Source: Siphonodentalium dalli (taxonomy: Eukaryota; Mollusca; Scaphopoda; Gadilida; Siphonodentaliidae). From it: a DNA stretch of 64,000 nucleotides. Positions 11,204 through 24,300 of the stretch are shown piece after piece; position 1 is the first letter of the stretch; each line of letters opens with the position of its first letter. The translations under genes were made by a program, and so were the position numbers. The stretch is taken from the NCBI GenBank assembly GCA_032622095.1, contig CP136062.1, positions 155,986,875 to 156,050,874 of the forward strand, written 5' to 3'. The notes under the pieces are model-generated. The model was not told the origin of the DNA, did no database searches, and saw only the letters and a program-made list of their open reading frames with translations.

Positions 11204-14200
11204 ATGATTCCACATTTCACTCTCGAATATATAGAGGCAATGGGAAAAAAATATTTGGGCACCTGAATGGGATTTTGGGCTCTATTCAGGGGGGATATTT
11301 TGTTTTTTTAATGGTTAAATTGGTATATTTAACTGGAATTGGGTCCTTTAAAGGTATATACTTCTAGGTCTCCTAGTGTTTTTGGAAATATCTGCATCAG
11401 TATAAGAAGATTTGCAAAAGTTTGGGCTCCTTAGTGGGTTTTAAGGGTATGGAGACAGCCCAACACCCACAGCACCCATGACAATTCAAGTTAAATTGGT
11501 ATATTTAACTTGAATTGGGCCATATGACCCATTATATGTATCTACTTCCAACACTTTTGTTGTTTGTGGATAGGTATGCATCTATGCAAATGGTTTGCAC
11601 AAAGTTTGGGCTCCTCAGTGGGTTTTAAGGGTATTGAGACAGCCCAACACCCACAGCACCCATGATAAAACCATACAGCACCCGTGCCTATGAAAACATA
11701 TTTCTGAATCAGCCATCTCTCAGACTATACTCATTCTGTAAATGATTCCATATTTCACTCTAGAATATATAGAGGCAATGGGAAAAAAATATTTGGGCAC
11801 CTGAATGGGATTTTGGGCTCTATTCAGGGGGGATATTTGGTTTTTTTAATGGTTAAATTTGTATATTTAACTGGAATTGGGTCCTGTAAAGGTATATACT
11901 TCTAGGTCTCCTAGTGTTTTTGGAAATATCTGCATCAGTATAAGAAGATTTGCAAAAGTTTGGGCTCCTTAGTGGGTTTTAAGGGTATGGAGACAGCCCA
12001 ACACCCACAGCACCCATGACAATTCAAGTTAAATTGGTATATTTAACTTGAATTGGGCCATATGACCCATTATATGTATCTACTTCCAACACTTTTGTTG
12101 TTTGTGGATAGGTATGCATCTATGCAAATGGTTTGCACAAAGTTTGGGCTCCTCAGTAGGTTTTAAGGGTATTGAGACAGCCCAACACCCACAGCACCCA
12201 TGATAAAACCATACAGCACCCGTGCCTATGAAAACATATTTCTGAGTCAGCCATCTCTCAGACTATACCCATTCTGTAAATGATTCCACATTTCGCTCTA
12301 GAATATATAGAGGCAATGGGAAAAAAATATTTGGGCACCTGAATGGGATTTTGGGCTCTATTCAGGGGGGATATTTGTTTTTTTTAATGGTTAAATTTGT
12401 ATATTTAACTGGAATTGGGTCCTGTAAAGGTATATACTTCTAGGTCTCCTAGTGTTTTTGGAAATATCTGCATGAGTATAAGAAGATTTGCAAAAGTTTG
12501 GGCTCCTTAGTGGGTTTTAAGGGTATGGAGACAGCCCAACACCCACAGCACCCATGACAATTCAAGTTAAATTGGTATATTTAACTTGAATTGGGCCATA
12601 TGACCCATTATATGTATCTACTTCCAACACTTTTGTTGTTTGTGGATAGGTATGCATCTATGCAAATGGTTTGCACAGAGTTTGGGCTCCTCAGTGGGTT
12701 TTAAGGGTATTGAGACAGCCCAACACCCACAGCACCCATGATAAAACCATACAGCACCCGTGCCTATGAAAACATATTTCTGAGTCAGCCATCTCTCAGA
12801 CTATACCCATTCTGTAAATGATTCCACATTTCACTCTAGAATATATAGAGGCAATGGGAAAAAAATATTTAGGCACCTGAATGGGATTTTGGGCTCTATT
12901 CAGGGGGGATATTTGGTTTTTTTAATGGTTAAATTGGTATATTTAACTGGAATTGGGTCCTGTAAAGGTATATACTTCTAGGTCTCCTAGTGTTTTTGGA
13001 AATATCTGCATCAGTATAAGAAGATTTGCAAAAGTTTGGGCTCCTTAGTGGGTTTTAAGGGTATGGAGACAGCCCAACACCCACAGCACCCATGACAATT
13101 CAAGTTAAATTGGTATATTTAACTTGAATTGGGCCATATAACCCATTATATGTATCTACTTCCAACACTTTTGTTGTTTGTGGATAGGTATGCATCTATG
13201 CAAATGGTTTGCACAAAGCTTGGGCTCCTCAGTGGGTTTTAAGGGTATTGAGACAGCCCAACACCCACAGCACCCATGGTAAAACCATACAGCACCCGTG
13301 CCTATGAAAACATATTTCTGAGTCAGCCATCTCTCAGACTATACCCATTCTGTAAATGATTCCACATTTCACTCTAAAATATATAGAGGCAATGGGAAAA
13401 AAATATTTGGGCACCTGAATGGGATTTTGGGCTCTATTCGGGGGGGATATTTGGTTTTTTTAATGGTTAAATTTGTATATTTAACTGGAATTGGGTCCTG
13501 TAAAGGTATATACTTCTAGGTCTCCTAGTGTTTTTGGAAATATCTGCATCAGTATATGAAGATTTGCAAAAGTTTGGCCTCATTAGTGGGTTTTAAGGGT
13601 ATGGAGACAGCCCAACACCCACAGCACCCATGACAATTCAAGTTAAATTGGTATATTTAACTTGAATTGGGCCATATGACCCATTATATGTATCTACTTC
13701 CAACACTTTTGTTGTCTGTGGATAGGTATGCATCTATGCAAATGGTTTGCACAAAGTTTGGGCGCCTCAGTGGGTTTTAAGGGTATTGAGACAGCCCAAC
13801 ACCCACAGCACCCATGATAAAACCATACAGCACCCGTGCCTATGAAAACATATTTCTGAGTCAGCCATCTCTCAGACTATACCCATTCTGTAATTGATTC
13901 CACATTTCGCTCTAGAATATATAGAGGCAATGGGAAAAAAATATTTGGGCACCTGAATGGGATTTTGGGCTCTATTCAGGGGAGATATTTGTTTTTTTTA
14001 ATGGTTAAATTTGTATATTTAACTGGAATTGGGTCCTGTAAAGGTATATACTTCTAGGTCTCCTAGTGTTTTTGGAAATATCTGCATCAGTATAAGAAGA
14101 TTTGCAAAAGTTTGGGCTCCTTAGTGGGTTTTAAGGGTATGGAGACAGCCCAACACCCACAGCACCCATGACAATTCAAGTTAAATTGGTATATTTAACT

Positions 14201-14427
14201 TGAATTGGGCCATATGACCCATTATATGTATCTACTTCCAACACTTTTGTTGTCTGTGGATAGGTATGCATCTATGCAAATGGTTTGCACAAAGTTTGGG
14301 CTCCTCAGTGGGTTTTAAGGGTATTGAGACAGTCGAAAACCCACAGCACCCATGATAAAACCATACAGTACCCGTGCCTATGAAAACATATTTCTGAGTC
14401 AGCCATCTCTCGGACTATACCCATTCT

Positions 14428-14872
14428 GTAAATGATTCCACATTTCACTCTAGAATATATAGAGGCAATGGGAAAAAAATATTTGGGCACCTGAATGGGA
14501 TTTTGGGCTCTTTTCAGGGGGGATATTAGGTTTTTTTAATGGTTAAATTTGTATATTTAACTGGAATTGGGTCATGTAAAGGTATATACTTCTAGGTCTC
14601 CTAGTGTTTTTGGAAATATCTGCATCAGTATAAGAAGATTTGCAAAAGTTTGGGCTCCTTAGTGGGTTTTAAGGGTATGGAGACAGCCCAACACCCACAG
14701 CACCCATGACAATTCAAGTTAAATTGGTATATTTAACGTGAATTGGGCCATATGACCCATTATATGTATCTACTTCCAACACTTTTGTTGTTTGTGGATA
14801 GGTATGCATCTATGCAAATGGTTTGCACAAAGTTTGGGCTCCTCAGTGGGTTTTAAGGGTATTGAGACAGCC
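14428..14872. repeat. Truncated monomer (97-bp deletion), HOR copy 2
   Basis: It has the same gacagcc/atgattcc junction as at 11203, exactly 3,669 bp downstream. It also shares ttttcaggg, gggtcatg and aacgtgaatt with copy 1. Private change: gatattagg in the G/T tract. Confidence 0.95.
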
Positions 14873-17800
14873 ATGATTCCACATTTCACTCTCGAATATA
14901 TAGAGGCAATGGGAAAAAAATATTTGGGCACCTGAATGGGATTTTGGGCTCTATTCAGGGGGGATATTTTGTTTTTTTAATGGTTAAATTGGTATATTTA
15001 ACTGGAATTGGGTCCTTTAAAGGTATATACTTCTAGGTCTCCTAGTGTTTTTGGAAATATCTGCATCAGTATAAGAAGATTTGCAAAAGTTTGGGCTCCT
15101 TAGTGGGTTTTAAGGGTATGGAGACAGCCCAACACCCACAGCACCCATGACAATTCAAGTTAAATTGGTATATTTAACTTGAATTGGGCCATATGACCCA
15201 TTATATGTATCTACTTCCAACACTTTTGTTGTTTGTGGATAGGTATGCATCTATGCAAATGGTTTGCACAAAGTTTGGGCTCCTCAGTGGGTTTTAAGGG
15301 TATTGAGACAGCCCAACACCCACAGCACCCATGATAAAACCATACAGCACCCGTGCCTATGAAAACATATTTCTGAATCAGCCATCTCTCAGACTATACT
15401 CATTCTGTAAATGATTCCATATTTCACTCTAGAATATATAGAGGCAATGGGAAAAAAATATTTGGGCACCTGAATGGGATTTTGGGCTCTATTCAGGGGG
15501 GATATTTGGTTTTTTTAATGGTTAAATTTGTATATTTAACTGGAATTGGGTCCTGTAAAGGTATATACTTCTAGGTCTCCTAGTGTTTTTGGAAATATCT
15601 GCATCAGTATAAGAAGATTTGCAAAAGTTTGGGCTCCTTAGTGGGTTTTAAGGGTATGGAAACAGCCCAACACCCACAGCACCCATGACAATTCAAGTTA
15701 AATTGGTATATTTAACTTGAATTGGGCCATATGACCCATTATATGTATCTACTTCCAACACTTTTGTTGTTTGTGGATAGGTATGCATCTATGCAAATGG
15801 TTTGCACAAAGTTTGGGCTCCTCAGTAGGTTTTAAGGGTATTGAGACAGCCCAACACCCACAGCACCCATGATAAAACCATACAGCACCCGTGCCTATGA
15901 AAACATATTTCTGAGTCAGCCATCTCTCAGACTATACCCATTCTGAAAATGATTCCACATTTCGCTCTAGAATATATAGAGGCAATGGGAAAAAAATATT
16001 TGGGCACCTGAATGGGATTTTGGGCTCTATTCAGGGGGGATATTTGTTTTTTTTAATGGTTAAATTTGTATATTTAACTGGAATTGGGTCCTGTAAAGGT
16101 ATATACTTCTAGGTCTCCTAGTGTTTTTGGAAATATCTGCATGAGTATAAGAAGATTTGCAAAAGATTGGGCTCCTTAGTGGGTTTTAAGGGTATGGAGA
16201 CAGCCCAACACCCACAGCACCCATGACAATTCAAGTTAAATTGGTATATTTAACTTGAATTGGGCCATATGACCCATTATATGTATCTACTTCCAACACT
16301 TTTGTTGTTTGTGGATAGGTATGCATCTATGCAAATGGTTTGCACAGAGTTTGGGCTCCTCAGTGGGTTTTAAGGGTATTGAGACAGCCCAACACCCACA
16401 GCACCCATGATAAAACCATACATCACCCGTGCCTATGAAAACATATTTCTGAGTCAGCCATCTCTCAGACTATACCCATTCTGTAAATGATTCCACATTT
16501 CACTCTAGAATATATAGAGGCAATGGGAAAAAAATATTTAGGCACCTGAATGGGATTTTGGGCTCTATTCAGGGGGGATATTTGGTTTTTTTAATGGTTA
16601 AATTGGTATATTTAACTGGAATTGGGTCCTGTAAAGGTATATACTTCTAGGTCTCCTAGTGTTTTTGGAAATATCTGCATCAGTATAAGAAGATTTGCAA
16701 AAGTTTGGGCTCCTTAGTGGGTTTTAAGGGTATGGAGACAGCCCAACACCCACAGCACCCATGACAATTCAAGTTAAATTGGTATATTTAACTTGAATTG
16801 GGCCATATAACCCATTATATGTATCTACTTCCAACACTTTTGTTGTTTGTGGATAGGTATGCATCTATGCAAATGGTTTGCACAAAGCTTGGGTTCCTCA
16901 GTGGGTTTTAAGGGTATTGAGACAGCCCAACACCCACAGCACCCATGGTAAAACCATACAGCACCCGTGCCTATGAAAACATATTTCTGAGTCAGCCATC
17001 TCTCAGACTATACCCATTCTGTAAATGATTCCACATTTCACTCTAAAATATATAGAGGCAATGGGAAAAAAATATTTGGGCACCTGAATGGGATTTTGGG
17101 CTCTATTCGGGGGGGATATTTGGTTTTTTTAATGGTTAAATTTGTATATTTAACTGGAATTGGGTCCTGTAAAGGTATATACTTCTAGGTCTCCTAGTGT
17201 TTTTGGAAATATCTGCATCAGTATATGAAGATTTGCAAAAGTTTGGCCTCATTAGTGGGTTTTAAGGGTATGGAGACAGCCCAACACCCACAGCACCCAT
17301 GACAATTCAAGTTAAATTGGTATATTTAACTTGAATTGGGCCATATGACCCATTATATGTATCTACTTCCAACACTTTTGTTGTCTGTGGATAGGTATGC
17401 ATCTATGCAAATGGTTTGCACAAAGTTTGGGCGCCTCAGTGGGTTTTAAGGGTATTGAGACAGCCCAACACCCACAGCACCCATGATAAAACCATACAGC
17501 ACCCGTGCCTATGAAAACATATTTCTGAGTCAGCCATCTCTGAGACTATACCCATTCTGTAATTGATTCCACATTTCACTCTAGAATATATAGAGGCAAT
17601 GGGAAAAAAATATTTGGGCACCTGAATGGGATTTTGGGCTCTATTCAGGGGAGATATTTGTTTTTTTTAATGGTTAAATTTGTATATTTAACTGGAATTG
17701 GGTCCTGTAAAGGTATATACTTCTAGGTCTCCTAGTGTTTTTGGAAATATCTGCATCAGTATAAGAAGATTTGCAAAAGTTTGGGCTCCTTAGTGGGTTT

Positions 17801-18096
17801 TAAGGGTATGGAGACAGCCCAACACCCACAGCACCCATGACAATTCAAGTTAAATTGGTATATTTAACTTGAATTGGGCCATATGACCCATTATATGTAT
17901 CTACTTCCAACACTTTTGTTGTCTGTGGATAGGTATGCATCTATGCAAATGGTTTGCACAAAGTTTGGGCTCCTCAGTGGGTTTTAAGGGTATTGAGACA
18001 GTCCAAAACCCACAGCACCCATGATAAAACCATACAGTACCCGTGCCTATGAAAACATATTTCTGAGTCAGCCATCTCTCAGACTATACCCATTCT

Positions 18097-18541
18097 GTAA
18101 ATGATTCCACATTTCACTCTAGAATATATAGAGGCAATGGGAAAAAAATATTTGGGCACCTGAATGAGATTTTGGGCTCTTTTCAGGGGGGATATTTGGT
18201 TTTTTTAATGGTTAAATTTGTATATTTAACTGGAATTGGGTCATGTAAAGGTATATACTTCTAGGTCTCCTAGTGTTTTTGGAAATATCTGCATCAGTAT
18301 AAGAAGATTTGCAAAAGTTTGGGCTCCTTAGTGGGTTTTAAGGGTATGGAGACAGCCCAACACCCACAGCACCCATGACAATTCAAGTTAAATTGGTATA
18401 TTTAACGTGAATTGGGCCATATGACCCATTATATGTATCTACTTCCAACACTTTTGTTGTTTGTGGATAGGTATGCATCTATGCAAATGGTTTGCACAAA
18501 GTTTGGGCTCCTCAGTGGGTTTTAAGGGTATTGAGACAGCC
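18097..18541. repeat. Truncated monomer (97-bp deletion), HOR copy 3
   Basis: It has the same junction again 3,669 bp further on, at 18541/18542. A private gaatgagat occurs near 18172. Full-length monomers with the same ttttcaggg mark at 21938 and 25705 show the undeleted form of this HOR position. Confidence 0.95.
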
Positions 18542-20150
18542 ATGATTCCACATTTCACTCTCGAATATATAGAGGCAATGGGAAAAAAATATTTGGGCAC
18601 CTGAATGGGATTTTGGGCTCTATTCAGGGGGGATATTTTGTTTTTTTAATGGTTAAATTGGTATATTTAACTGGAATTGGGTCCTTTAAAGGTATATACT
18701 TCTAGGTCTCCTAGTGTTTTTGGAAATATCTGCATCAGTATAAGAAGATTTGCAAAAGTTTGGGCTCCTTAGTGGGTTTTAAGGGTATGGAGACAGCCCA
18801 ACACCCACAGCACCCATGACAATTCAAGTTAAATTGGTATATTTAACTTGAATTGGGCCATATGACCCATTATATGTATCTACTTCCAACACTTTTGTTG
18901 TTTGTGGATAGGTATGCATCTATGCAAATGGTTTGCACAAAGTTTGGGCTCCTCAGTGGGTTTTTAGGGTATTGAGACAGCCCAACACCCACAGCACCCA
19001 TGATAAAACCATACAGCACCCGTGCCTATGAAAACATATTTCTGAATCAGCCATCTCTCAGACTATACTCATTCTGTAAATGATTCCATATTTCACTCTA
19101 GAATATATAGAGGCAATGGGAAAAAAATATTTGGGCACCTGAATGGGATTTTGGGCTCTATTCAGGGGGGATATTTGTTTTTTTAATGGTTAAATTTGTA
19201 TATTTAACTGGAATTGGGTCCTGTAAAGGTATATACTTCTAGGTCTCCTAGTGTTTTTGGAAATATCTGCATCAGTATAAGAAGATTTGCAAAAGTTTGG
19301 GCTCCTTAGTGGGTTTTAAGGGTATGGAGACAGCCCAACACCCACAGCACCCATGACAATTCAAGTTAAATTGGTATATTTAACTTGAATTGGGCCATAT
19401 GACCCATTATATGTATCTACTTCCAACACTTTTGTTGTTTGTGGATAGGTATGCATCTATGCAAATGGTTTGCACAAAGTTTGGGCTCCTCAGTAGGTTT
19501 TAAGGGTATTGAGACAGCCCAACACCCACAGCACCCATGATAAAACCATACAGCACCCGTGCCTATGAAAACATATTTCTGAGTCAGCCATCTCTCAGAC
19601 TATACCCATTCTGTAAATGATTCCACATTTCGCTCTAGAATATATAGAGGCAATGGGAAAAAAATATTTGGGCACCTGAATGGGATTTTGGGCTCTATTC
19701 AGGGGGGATATTTGTTTTTTTTAATGGTTAAATTTGTATATTTAACTGGAATTGGGTCCTGTAAAGGTATATACTTCTAGGTCTCCTAGTGTTTTTGGAA
19801 ATATCTGCATGAGTATAAGAAGATTTGCAAAAGTTTGGGCTCCTTAGTGGGTTTTAAGGGTATGGAGACAGCCCAACACCCACAGCACCCATGACAATTC
19901 AAGTTAAATTGGTATATTTAACTTGAATTGGGCCATATGACCCATTATATGTATCTACTTCCAACACTTTTGTTGTTTGTGGATAGGTATGCATCTATGC
20001 AAATGGTTTGCACAGAGTTTGGGCTCCTCAGTGGGTTTTAAGGGTATTGAGACAGCCCAACACCCACAGCACCCATGATAAAACCATACAGCACCCGTGC
20101 CTATGAAAACATATTTCTGAGTCAGCCATCTCTCAGACTATACCCATTCT

Positions 20151-20861
20151 GTAAATGATTCCACATTTCACTCTAGAATGGGAAAAAAATATTTAGGCAC
20201 CTGAATGGGATTTTGGGCTCTATTCAGGGGGGATATTTGGTTTTTTTAATGGTTAAATTGGTATATTTAACTGGAATTGGGTCCTGTAAAGGTATATACT
20301 TCTAGGTCTCCTAGTGTTTTTGGAAATATCTGCATCAGTATAAGAAGATTTGCAAAAGTTGCAATGGGAAAAAAATATTTAGGCACCTGAATGGGATTTT
20401 GGGCTCTATTCAGGGGGGATATTTGGTTTTTTTAATGGTTAAATTGGTATATTTAACTGGAATTGGGTCCTGTAAAGGTATATACTTCTAGGTCTCCTAG
20501 TGTTTTTGGAAATATCTGCATCAGTATAAGAAGATTTGCAAAAGTTTGGGCTCCTTAGTGGGTTTTAAGGGTATGGAGACAGCCCAACACCCACAGCACC
20601 CATGACAATTCAAGTTAAATTGGTATATTTAACTTGAATTGGGCCATATAACCCATTATATGTATCTACTTCCAACACTTTTGTTGTTTGTGGATAGGTA
20701 TGCATCTATGCAAATGGTTTGCACAAAGTTTGGGCTCCTCAGTGGGTTTTAAGGGTATTGAGACAGCCCAACACCCACAGCACCCATGGTAAAACCATAC
20801 AGCACCCGTGCCTATGAAAACATATTTCTGAGTCAGCCATCTCTCAGACTATACCCATTCT
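20151..20861. repeat. 711-bp rearranged monomer: 184-bp tandem duplication plus 13-bp deletion
   Basis: Bases 20177-20360 are repeated at 20363-20546 with two bases (gc) between them. Both copies carry the tatttaggc mark of this HOR position and look identical. Copy 1 also lacks 13 bp between ctctag and aatggg: an aat occurs at both ends of the lost piece, as in slippage. Net gain is 173 bp (711 against 538). The equivalent monomers in the other HOR copies (12814 and 16483) are normal, so this is a young event. Confidence 0.93.
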
Positions 20862-21399
20862 GTAAATGATTCCACATTTCACTCTAAAATATATAGAGGC
20901 AATGGGAAAAAAATATTTGGGCACCTGAATGGGATTTTGGGCTCTATTCGGGGGGGATATTTGTTTTTTTTAATGGTTAAATTTGTATATTTAACTGGAA
21001 TTGGGTCCTGTAAAGGTATATACTTCTAGGTCTCCTAGTGTTTTTGGAAATATCTGCATCAGTATATGAAGATTTGCAAAAGTTTGGCCTCATTAGTGGG
21101 TTTTAAGGGTATGGAGACAGCCCAACACCCACAGCACCCATGACAATTCAAGTTAAATTGGTATATTTAACTTGAATTGGGCCATATGACCCATTATATG
21201 TATCTACTTCCAACACTTTTGTTGTTTGTGGATAGGTATGCATCTATGCAAATGATTTGCACAAAGTTTGGGCTCCTCAGTGGGTTTTAAGGGTATTGAG
21301 AGGGCCCAACACCCACAGCACCCATGATAAAACCATACAGCACCCGTGCCTATGAAAACATATTTCTGAGTCAGCCATCTCTCAGACCATACCCATTCT

Positions 21400-24300
21400 G
21401 TAAATGATTCCACATTTCACTCTAGAATATATAAAGGCAATGGGAAAAAAATATTTGGGCACCTGAATGGGATTTTGGGCTCTATTCAGGGGGGATATTT
21501 GGTTTTTTTAATGGTTAAATTTGTATATTTAACTGGAATTGGGTCCTGTAAAGGTATATACTTCTAGGTCTCCTAGTGTTTTTGGAAATATCTGCATCAG
21601 TATAAGAAGATTTGCAAAAGTTTGGGCTCCTTAGTGGGTTTTAAGGGTATGGAGACAGCCCAACACCCACAGCACCCATGACAATTCAAGTTAAATTGGT
21701 ATATTTAACTTGAATTGGGCCATATGACTCATTATATGTATCTACTTCCAACACTTTTGTTGTTTGTGGATAGGTATGCATCTATGCAAATGGTTTGCAC
21801 AAAGTTTGGGCTCCTGAGTGTGGTTTAAGGGTATTGAGACAGCCCAACACCCACAGCACCCATGATAAAACCATACAGCACCCGTGCCTATGAAAACATA
21901 TTTCTGAGTCAGCCATCTCTCAGACTATACCCATTCTGTAAATGATTCCACATTTCACTCTAGAATATATAGAGGCAATGGGAAAAAAATATTTGGGCAC
22001 CTGAATGGGATTTTGGGCTCTTTTCAGGGGGGATATTTGTTTTTTTTAATGGTTAAATTTGTATATTTAACTGGAATTGGGTCCTGTAAAGGTATATACT
22101 TCTAGGTCTCCTAGTGTTTTTGGAAATATCTGCATCAGTATAAGAAGATTTGCAAAAGTTTGGGCTCCTTAGTGGGTTTTAAGGGTATGGAGACAGCCCA
22201 ACACCCACAGCACCCACGACAATTCAAGTTAAATTGGTATATTTAACTTGAATTGGGCCATATGACTCATTATATGTATCTACTTCCAACACTTTTGTTG
22301 TTTGTGGATAGGTATGCATCTATGCAAATGGTTTGCACAAAGTTTGGGCTCCTCAGTGGGTTTTAAGGGTATTGAGACAGCCCAACACCCACAGCACCCA
22401 TGATAAAACCATACAGCACCCGTGCCTATGAAAACATATTTCTGAATCAGCCATCTCTCAGACTATACTCATTCTGTAAATGATTCCACATTTCACTCTC
22501 GAATATATAGAGGCAATGGGAAAAAAATATTTGGGCACCTGAATGGGATTTTGGGCTCTATTCAGGGGGGATATTTGGTTTTTGTAATGGTTAAATTGGT
22601 ATATTTAACTGGAATTGGGTCCTTTAAAGGTATATACTTCTAGGTCTCCTAGTGTTTTTGGAAATATCTGCATCAGTATAAGAAGATTTGCAAAAGTTTG
22701 GGCTCCTTAGTGGGTTTTAAGGGTATGGAGACAGCCCAACACCCACAGCACCCATGACAATTCAAGTTAAATTGGTATATTTAACTTGAATTGGGCCATA
22801 TGACCCATTATATGTATCTACTTCCAACACTTTTGTTGTTTGTGGATAGGTATGCATCTATGCAAATGGTTTGCACAAAGTTTGGGCTCCTCAGTGGGTT
22901 TTAAGGGTATTGAGACAGCCCAACACCCACAGCACCCATGATAAAACCATACAGCACCCGTGCCTATGAAAACATATTTCTGAATCAGCCATCTCTCAGA
23001 CTATACTCACTCTGTAAATGATTCCATATTTCACTCTAGAATATATAGAGGCAATGGGAAAAAAATATTTGGGCACCTGAATGGGATTTTGGGCTCTATT
23101 CAGGGGGGATATTTGGTTTTTTTAATGGTTAAATTTGTATATTTAACTGGAATTGGGTCCTGTAAAGGTATATACTTCTAGGTCTCCTAGTGTTTTTGGA
23201 AATATCTGCATCAGTATAAGAAGATTTGCAAAAGTTTGGGCTCCTTAGTGGGTTTTAAGGGTATGGAGACAGCCCAACACCCACAGCACCCATGACAATT
23301 CAAGTTAAATTGGTATATTTAACTTGAATTGGGCCATATGACCCATTATATGTATCTACTTCCAACACTTTTGTTGTTTGTGGATAGGTATGCATCTATG
23401 CAAATGGTTTGCACAAAGTTTGGGCTCCTCAGTGGGTTTTAAGGGTATTGAGACAGCCCAACACCCACAGCACCCATGATAAAACCATACAGCACCCGTG
23501 CCTATGAAAACATATTTCTGAGTCAGCCATCTCTCAGACTATACCCATTCTGTAAATGATTCCACATTTCGCTCTAGAATATATAGAGGCAATGGGAAAA
23601 AAATATTTGGGCACCTGAATGGGATTTTGGGCTCTATTCAGGGGGGGATATTTGTTTTTTTTAATGGTTAAATTTGTATATTTAACTGGAATTGGGTCCT
23701 GTAAAGGTATATACTTCTAGGTCTCCTAGTGTTTTTGGAAATATCTGCATGAGTATAAGAAGATTTGCAAAAGTTTGGGCTCCTTAGTGGGTTTTAAGGG
23801 TATGGAGACAGCCCAACACCCACAGCACCCATGACAATTCAAGTTAAATTGGTATATTTAACTTGAATTGGGCCATATGACCCATTATATGTATCTACTT
23901 CCAACACTTTTGTTGTTTGTGGATAGGTATGCATCTATGCAAATGGTTTGCACAGAGTTTGGGCTCCTCAGTGGGTTTTAAGGGTATTGAGACAGCCCAA
24001 CACCCACAGCACCCATGATAAAACTATACAGCACCCGTGCCTATGAAAACATATTTCTGAGTCAGCCATCTCTCAGACTATACCCATTCTGTAAATGATT
24101 CCACATTTCACTCTAGAATATATAGAGGCAATGGGAAAAAAATATTTAGGCACCTGAATGGGATTTTGGGCTCTATTCAGGGGGGATATTTGGTTTTTTT
24201 AATGGTTAAATTGGTATATTTAACTGGAATTGGGTCCTGTAAAGGTATATACTTCTAGGTCTCCTAGTGTTTTTGGAAATATCTGCATCAGTATAAGAAG

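Larger units (their letters stand above)
10759..21399. repeat. 7-mer HOR of 3,669 bp, three copies (third rearranged and incomplete)
   Basis: The copies are 10759-14427, 14428-18096 and 18097-21399. In order the positions are marked by: ttttcaggg with gggtcatg and a 97-bp deletion; ctctcgaat with cctttaaag; ccatatttc with cagtagg; tttcgctct with atgagtat and cacagag; tatttaggc with ataaccc and catggtaaaac; ctaaaat with agtatatgaag and ggcctcatt; and a gtaattg monomer with caggggagat. Two copies are exactly 3,669 bp (6 x 538 + 441). The third lacks the last position and contains the 711-bp monomer. Confidence 0.95.
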
